In this document: positions 57,061-64,000 of the stretch, in pieces
Numbering within the stretch: the stretch's first letter is position 1
Layout of the letters: the number at the start of each line of letters is the position of its first letter
Assembly: GCA_018398805.1 (NCBI GenBank)
Contig: JAGFBZ010001232.1
Location: 1-64,000, forward strand
Direction: 5' to 3'
Length of the DNA: 64,000 bases
Source of the DNA: Hirundichthys speculiger
Taxonomy: Eukaryota > Chordata > Actinopteri > Beloniformes > Exocoetidae
Program-made: the position numbers and the translations under genes
Notes under the pieces: generated by a model
The model's input: only the letters and a program-made list of their open reading frames with translations
Database searches by the model: none
What the model was told of the DNA's origin: nothing

Positions 57061-57917
57061 CACTGTAACCTGTGACCTTGTCTTGCAGTGGCGGTCTGGA
57101 TCCACTTGGTGGTGCTGTGGCTTCAGACAAGAACAGGCTCATGGTCCGGTTCCAGAGATCCCACCGGTCCGACCGTGAGGACGCTGAAGACGAACACCAG
57201 CGAGGAAGAAGTTTGGTCTCAGATTAAGATTCTCAGGTTCAATCAATCACAGACGTAATTACAGAATTAGCAGCTGCTTCTAACTTTACTTGTATTAAGA
57301 CAGGAAGGATTTTTAACAATTTTTTTTAGCTTTATTTCATAATCAAGGTGTGATCATGTTCATGTCGTCCATATTATCATTTTATCCAGAGCTGCAGGGT
57401 CGTCTCCGCGCATATTATGCATTTCTTAAGGAGCAAATGAATAATAATTATCTAATAAAATAAAATGGTTGTTTGAAGTCAAACCAGCACACCGTGCGCA
57501 CGACAAATCACCTGTGCACGTACACGTACGGGATCTTAGACTGGGTCAAAACAGCGACCAGTTGTTCAGGAGTCCAGACGATCCTGCTGGGACTCAGGTG
57601 GTGGGGTCAACGCCAGGTCACGGGTCCACCACGCCGCTAATCAGCAGTTCATTCTGGCGGTGGGAGTATTATGGTGTGGCGCTTTAGCAGTTAGCTGCTT
57701 TCCCACAGCTGAGCCAGAACACGCCTGACTTTCCAGACCGTCACTTCCGGTACTTAGCAGGTCCAATCCGGGCCACCCCGGTCCCTGATTTCTGACCTCA
57801 CCTCTCAACGGGGCTAGCTGGGCCCAGAGGCAGCGCAAACGTAGACGCAGAGTTTAACCGCTCACCACCGCTGTGGTTTATTGAACGCCTCTTTCTATCA
57901 TTGACTATGTTTAAGAC

Positions 57918-59332
57918 TAGAGCTGAGCGATTTTATCGATTCTGCAATATATATCGATATTTTACCGAGTACAGTGATCCCTTGCCAATTCGCAGTTTAA
58001 GTTCCGCTGTTTTAGTTGTTCGCAGATTTTTTTCATAAATATATAATATAATTTTAAAAAAAAATTAAAATCGCGGACATCCAGATTTGTGCGCGTTCTC
58101 TCCAGCAAAGGAATGCTGTGAGCCAGCCTGGCCCCTTTAAGAAGGTGGCCTTATGGGTAATGGTTGTGGCCTTATGGGTATGTAGTGGTGTTTTGGGGCG
58201 GCGATGAAAACGTGGTTAGATGAAAAGTGTAGTGACATCAACAGCAGCCGCGTGTATAGATTTTATTCTCTGTAACCGACAGGAGCCAACAAACAACTGT
58301 GTGATGTTACAGTTCCTGCATGCCAGAATAAAGTTCCCGTTCCATGCAGAGAAAACAGACTGTTTCTTTTTTGTTTTAGCGTTAGCCGCTAATTACGAGC
58401 CAAAAATAGACCGTACCACAGTTTTCTTTACTAAAAGCTTCTTTTCACTAAATATTATTCATTACAGGCGTGTTTGTCATGAAACAATTGTATTGTCGTA
58501 GCGTGTTATTAGCGTGTTATTTTGCCCCGGCAGCTGTAAAGCACAACGGATCACCAACATGACACGTTGGATGAAGACATTTACGACACGTCCGACCTGT
58601 AGCTATTAGCGTTTGCTAGTATCCACAAAGAAAATTGCTCACGTAGCCTACACTGCGCGTTAGCACTGCATCTTCCACAAAGAAATACGACGTGGATTAT
58701 TGTTGTTTACATCACGTAGCCTATGTAGCAACAACGGTAGAAGAAGACACTTTAGGTAAGAAATCAGTTTTTATTTAACCGCTAGACAACTTTAACATGG
58801 CAATATGGGCTGGATTGTCTCGGTTCTATTCGAGTATCTCGGTTCAGTTCGTGGTCCGGAACTAAAACTCGGGTGGGTGGTTCCGGGTCCAAATTTGCGT
58901 TCCATTCGGTTTGGGACCCGGACTTATGATAATAGCGGGCGGGTCGGTTTCGGGTAAATTTCATGTGGGGTCGGGTCCATTGGACCCATGAAGACCTCTA
59001 AACTACAGCAATGAGCATTTTTTTGTAATATTAAAACTATAACATTTTTATAGGTATTTTATTATATTAATAATCAAAATAAAATATTTAAATATTATAT
59101 ATAATATTAATATTATATATAATAATATGTAATAAATATGATAATATTTAATGTTATTATTATTATTGATTATTATAGGATTTTCATATGTCATAATTGA
59201 AATATAAAAATCGCAATACTTGGTAAAATCGAAATGCAATACTTGTTTAATCAGAATCGCAATATAAATGAATTGGGACCCAAAAATCGTAGGCGAATCG
59301 AATCGGCACAAAAGCGTATGGGCCCAGCCCTA
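57918..59332. mobile_element. Composite hAT-like element
   Basis: Left end TAGAGCTGAGC and inverted right end TAGGGCTGGGC (9 of 11). Inside lie a cagtgatccc-type MITE end (57973) and the inverted GACCCG-rich element (58620-59000). No matching flanks, so the boundaries are tentative. Confidence 0.45.
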
Positions 59333-59359
59333 GAATAAAGGTGTCCAGCTGGTAAACGC

Positions 59360-59400
59360 TTGGCCCGACCGGCCCGACCGGCCCGACCGGCCCGGCCACG
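59360..59400 (+). repeat. (GGCCCGACC)n short tandem repeat
   Basis: Four units of about 10 bp. Confidence 0.85.
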
Positions 59401-59557
59401 CGCACGCGTTTGTGTGCGTAAACGGGCGTGTGAGCGTAATTAATGACGTGTTCCTCCTCTTCATAGGGTAATAGGATTTCCCCGCCCCGGGCGGTGGGGG
59501 GGGGGGGGGGGGTGTTGCATAGTCAGTGAATAGGAGACCCATCAATGATGCCAATGG

Positions 59558-59810
59558 AGGACTCGTGTGTGTGTGCGCACGCGTGTGTTTGTGTGTGCGC
59601 ACGCGCGTGTTTGTGTGTGCGCACGCGCGTGTTTGTGTGCGCTGGGGGGGAGGAGGAAGGAGCGGTGATTTATAGCAGCGCCACAAACATCCATTACAGA
59701 CGCGCTGGTGTTAATGGGACTGGTGTGTGTGCACGTGCGCATGTGTGTGCGCGCTACGAGGAGCCTGCATCTTCGTGCATGTGCATGTGGTGTGTGTGTG
59801 CGAGAGGGAG
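59558..59810 (+). repeat. Alternating purine-pyrimidine GT/GC tracts
   Basis: Long runs of tgtgtgtgcgcacgcgcgtg type at 59560-59640 and again at 59723-59800. Confidence 0.9.
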
Positions 59811-60674
59811 AGTGATAACCAGATGCTACTGGGGGAGAAGGAGGTGAAGGTGGGCAACGGTGCTGGGTGGAGGTTACCAGGGTCCCCCTCCCCTCCCCTC
59901 CCCTCCCCCCCTCTCCCCCCCTCCCTCCGGCGGTTTTCCGTGCATCCCCGCGCTGTGGGACACGGTGGTTTGTTCTGGACTTTTATAGAGTGCACTCATT
60001 TCAGTGCACGTGCTCGTGTGCGTTTCTTGCTCCGCTGGAGATGCGCAGCGAGGAGATGGAGGGATAAAACACAGAACCAGGAAAATACTCCTGAGAGTAA
60101 ACAGAGGGATAAATAAAGAGGATGTAGAGGCTGCTGGTAATGGACTGGTGCATGCTGGGAAACACATCCTCATCTGTGTGTGTGTTTGAGGATATATAGA
60201 CACACAGGAACACATATAGTGTCTGCCTGACTCCTCTCACATTAGCCTTTACATTAAAACCAGTCAGGGGGAAAATTACTGCGGACCTGGACCACCGCCG
60301 GCCCACCTGGACCCACACAGAGGAGGGGGGCGGGGTAGAGGAGGGGGGCGGGGTCAGATGAGCTGGGATGGGGTCAAGGGCCCCCGGAGAGGGACGAGGC
60401 CGCCCAGGACTCCTGGTCCGGTCCAGGCGGCTGCAGAGACGAAGAGATTCACATCCTTCACGTTAGCAGAAGCCTCCATAAAGGCTGATGATCTGGGGGT
60501 TTGGCTGTTTTTCTGGCGTGTTTTCAACACAACGCCAAAAGGGAAAGACATAAGCAGCGAGCGGCTGTCGCTGTCCACCCCCACGACCAGTTCACGCAGC
60601 GCTCGAAGGACCGCAAAAAGATGAAAACACCCGAGCTCTCCACCTCAGATGCCGCAGGAGTGTAATAAAATTGT
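59811..60674. other. Unassigned GC-rich sequence
   Basis: Includes a (CCCCT)n tract near 59880-59925. No coding region supported. Confidence 0.35.
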
Positions 60675-60682
60675 GTTAAAAT

Positions 60683-62619
60683 TCAGGCTGGGCAACGATT
60701 AAAATTTTAAATCACGATTAATCGCATTATTTCCCTGATTAATCACGATTAATTGCATTGTATACGCAAAATCAAATAATGAATTTAAAAGTAGTGTAAA
60801 GGTCACTTTTTAGTTTTGTTACAACAAAAACTCACTCTTTACGTCAAAGTTGCAATGTTGTGAAACTCGTGATTGTACAAAAAAAACATGTTGATTTTGG
60901 CACGAGTTGTAATTTCACCTCAAAAAGTTGCAACTTTGTGAAATTGTTGTGAAAATTGTTTGAAAGTGTGAAATTCGTGATTTTATGACCAAGTGTCCTG
61001 ATTATTGAATGTAAAGTCATAGTATTTTGTAAAAAAAAAAAAAAATAAGAAAATTGCAATTTTGCTAAATTTAAGACTGAGATTTCAGATAAAAGTTTGC
61101 TTTTTTTCAACAAAAAGTTGTTGAATTACAAAATGTATCGATATTATAGCAGAAATTCTTAATTTTAACAGTGTTGCAATCACACGAAGTTCACAATTTT
61201 AAAACAAACTCATAGTTTCAAAAAGTTGTCAATATCTTACATAAAAAATTGCAATATTTAGTTAAGTTTTTGTTAATTTGTGATTTTTCAGAAAATTGTC
61301 GTGAACGTAGTTTTTCAACAAAAAGTTGCAATCTTGAAAAATAAAAAATTTTATCACAAAATGTTCTTTCTTATGAAATAAAGTTGTTTTTTGTTTTTAA
61401 TATGCTGATTATCTCTGTGATTGTTCTTGTAGAACAAAATGAAAAAAAGGAAATAAACAAGATGTACTGCAGGTGTATTATATAATATTTAGGACTGGGC
61501 AACAATTAAAACTTTTAATTGAGATTAATCGCATTATTTCCCTGATTAATCACAATTATTCGCATTGTATACGTAAAATCAAATAATGAATTCAAAAGTA
61601 GTGTAAAGGTCACTTTTATTTAAATGTTCTGCTGCCATATGAACTAAGTGCATAACATTTGTGTTCAAACACTTTAACATCAGCACTTGTCAGTAACACA
61701 TATTTAGTGTAAATCTTATCTTAAATAATGTCAAATAAAATAAAGCTTATCGCCACTGCCAGGGCATTAATGTCATCCTGTTTTTATAAAAAATAAAATA
61801 AAGTCTACAAACAAAATCCAACAAAATGATTGTGTCTCAGCACAATCAAACATTAAAACATTAATTTCGAGGTAACAGCAAAACTTTTAACGGGAGTTCA
61901 ACTTGTCAGTTGTTACAAAACCCTGTTTCTGTTGAATCCTCCGTCTGGAGAACTTGTAAAATGAAAATGTCCACGTTAAAGTTTAGTAACTTTACCAATC
62001 TGTGTATCAATCATTCTGTCTATTTTCCATTGTCATCAAAAAATTTAAAAAAATTAAAAAGTGACATTTTATCAGTTTTTCGTTTTTTAATCTAAAACAA
62101 AAAATGGGAAAAAAAATCCTGTTTTTTTAATATTTTAATTTTAGACTTTTAGACTTTCAAAAATATGAAATTAAAAAACGGGCCACAGAACTGAATTAGT
62201 TTATAATGGAGGACTGGACTTTCTGTTGTCATTACACATCTGAGCCACTAGATGGAGCTGCACTGCAGTAACAGCTAGAACAGCAGGACAGTGAACACAG
62301 GAGCAGATCTATGGAACATGGACGAATGACCACAAACGTTTGGTTGCAGTCCAGATTTTTTCTTTCAGTCAGAATTGTTAATATTTCTACCTGAGTTGCT
62401 ACCTGAACTGTAAAGTTCACAGATTTTTACCGTTCTCCATGTGTGTTTTAGCTTTTCCACATGTTTACCTGCTAATTGTCTTCCGGTTCCGCAGCAGCCA
62501 GTTACAGACTTTTCAAAATAAAAGCATGTGAGCAACATGCGTTAACGCGCGATAAAATAAAAGTCGGCGTTAATAAATTAATGCGCTAATGCGATAACTC
62601 GTTAACTTGTCCAGCCCTA
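60683..62619 (+). mobile_element. hAT MITE, family A, copy 3, with internal duplication
   Basis: The outer flanks gttaaaat (60675-60682) and gttaaaag (62620-62627) match at 7 of 8. The first about 130 bp of the family (60683-60812) is followed by about 680 bp of aaaaagttgcaa-type sequence. The element then restarts from its own terminus at 61490 and runs to 62619. The related frame at 61910-62095 is disrupted. Confidence 0.8.
60813..61489 (+). repeat. TTGCAA-rich insert, similar in style to the 27.5-kb array
   Basis: Recurrent aaaagttgcaa, gtgaaatt and acaaaattg motifs without clear unit boundaries. Confidence 0.5.
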
Positions 62620-62961
62620 GTTAAAAGTTCGGGTCCGTGACGGCACGATCGGAAGGATGCCGATGGAGAGTCCAGTCCAGGGTCATTTTTGCACCCGAAC
62701 ACCTGTTCATCAGCGTATTTTAGAGCTTAACATGAGGATGTAACGATCCCAACCACTCCAGCAAATCGGATATCCTTCTTTCTCTGTCTTCATTTTTATT
62801 AAAATGATTAATGGGATGGTGAAAAAACGTCACTGTTGTTGGTTGTCTGAGGTTGTATTCACCTGAATCTTTATCAGGTTGTTATACGGAAAAACGTCAG
62901 ATTTAAATGAGGGTCAGTGACGTTCTTGTCCGTTCTCATGCGTCAGCTCGTCTATGGAGCG

Positions 62962-62964
<3 letters not shown>

Positions 62965-62992
<28 letters not shown>
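62965..62992 (+). repeat. Homopolymer (G)28
   Basis: Twenty-eight consecutive G. Confidence 0.95.
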
Positions 62993-63720
62993 TTCATGCG
63001 TCGACTGACGGCACGTAGACGGAGATTCTGTTCGCTTGTTTATCTCCTCAAAAAAGACAAAATCCACAAAAAACCAACTGGTTTAAGACAGAAAACATGA
63101 AAAAGAAAACTATAATAAAGAACAGAATTCAGGAGAATAAAAATAAATATTTTTAGAAAAAATAAAGAAAATTAAATAATTTAATTCTTTAAGAAAATAG
63201 AAATATTTATTAAAAATAAATTTACAAAAATATATGTGAAAGAACAAAAACATGTAAATTCTGTAAATTAAAAAAAAGATTGTTTAATTTAATGCTTTGT
63301 ATTTCTACATATATTCATATATATATATCCATGCACGTCTCCAAACGTTTCCTAAACTATTTCTAAATTATTGTTTGATGCTCTCGTATCAGTTTCACGG
63401 CTAAAAGGATTCCCCCCCTCACACACAGGAGGATGTCTATAAATCCACAGAAACCAGTTTAATAGATACTAAAGACATAACTGATATTACGGCCGGTTAA
63501 ACGTTCATAAAGTTTGTCTCACATAACTTCGGCTTGTTGGTTTTACACCGTATTTTACAATCTTATTATTATTGTTCCTCAACGTTTAATCTGCAGCTCC
63601 GAATGTTGGACAGATCCAAAGTCTGGTCCGGTAGGTTCTGTACCGGTGGAAAAACCCGGATGCTTTTCTGTTAACGCAGAGTGAAGAAAAGTGAAGAACC
63701 AGATCTTCTAGTTGTAAGAG
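62993..63720. other. Unassigned sequence
   Basis: AT-rich; nothing recognised. Confidence 0.35.
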
Positions 63721-63724
63721 AGGT

Positions 63725-63798
63725 TTTATTATCAGTGCTATTTACATAGAAATAATACAGCCTTGCCCCTTTCCCGCCCTTAAATCCACGCACGCACG

Positions 63799-63849
<51 letters not shown>

Positions 63850-64000
63850 GTCCGCATTCTCACGTGTTTGTATCCAAGAATATCCGGGTACTACGGAGAT
63901 AAGACACCTTCTTTCTAGATCTGACAGAGTCCAGAGGAAACATAAAATACCTCAAAGCAACATTTCAAACAGAGTCGGAGGTGTTCGAAGACACGATGAG
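63725..64000 (-). other. Possible 3' UTR end of a minus-strand gene beyond the window
   Basis: On the minus strand the sequence runs into gataataaaacctc, an AATAAA signal at about 63727-63735, after a (GT)n tract (63788-63847 on + as CA). No coding sequence is in the window, so this is only a suggestion. Confidence 0.2.

Overview
The window looks like nuclear DNA from a ray-finned (teleost, probably percomorph) fish. The evidence is one vertebrate-type glycosyltransferase gene with a single coding exon, surrounded by a transposon mix typical of teleosts: a BEL/Pao LTR retrotransposon, a Gmr1-like Ty3/gypsy element, LINE tails, many hAT elements with 8-bp target duplications, a piggyBac-type MITE, a pogo-type MITE and Tc1 debris. 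The species cannot be named from the sequence alone.

Layout. 1-3161: decayed endogenous retrovirus on the + strand (RNase H, integrase and envelope-like remnants, then an LTR-like segment). 3349-3380 and 10979-11630: two parts of one 21/27-bp minisatellite, split by a BEL/Pao element at 3381-10978. That element has identical 542-bp LTRs and a 5-bp target duplication, but its gag-pol frame is broken in four places. 12305-18119: Gmr1-like Ty3/gypsy element on the minus strand with 456-bp LTRs, TSD ccgat, integrase ahead of reverse transcriptase, and several frame breaks. 18865-25990: LINE fragments, a piggyBac MITE and a hAT element (21995-25791) that carries LINE material nested inside it.

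26080-36255 holds the only cellular gene I can support: gcnt4, a core-2 type beta-1,6-N-acetylglucosaminyltransferase. A GC-rich probable promoter with 5' UTR exons lies at about 26.1-26.9 kb. The intron of about 8 kb contains a 4 x 0.42-kb tandem array and a 3.26-kb hAT element that contains a 24-unit subterminal minisatellite and a second hAT. The whole coding sequence is 34951-36255. Its stop codon lies inside a 30-bp triplicated repeat.

36.3-64 kb is transposon-rich and gene-poor: more hAT copies (38234, 39062, 42333, 47986, 51500, 54046, 57918, 60683), a pogo-type MITE inside a hAT, Tc1 remnants, LINE 3' tails with expanded CT-rich tracts, inverted interstitial telomeric blocks, and long homopolymer and dinucleotide tracts. 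There is no operon-like organisation; the genes with recognisable function are gcnt4 and the retrotransposon polyproteins. No tRNA, rRNA or CRISPR was recognised.
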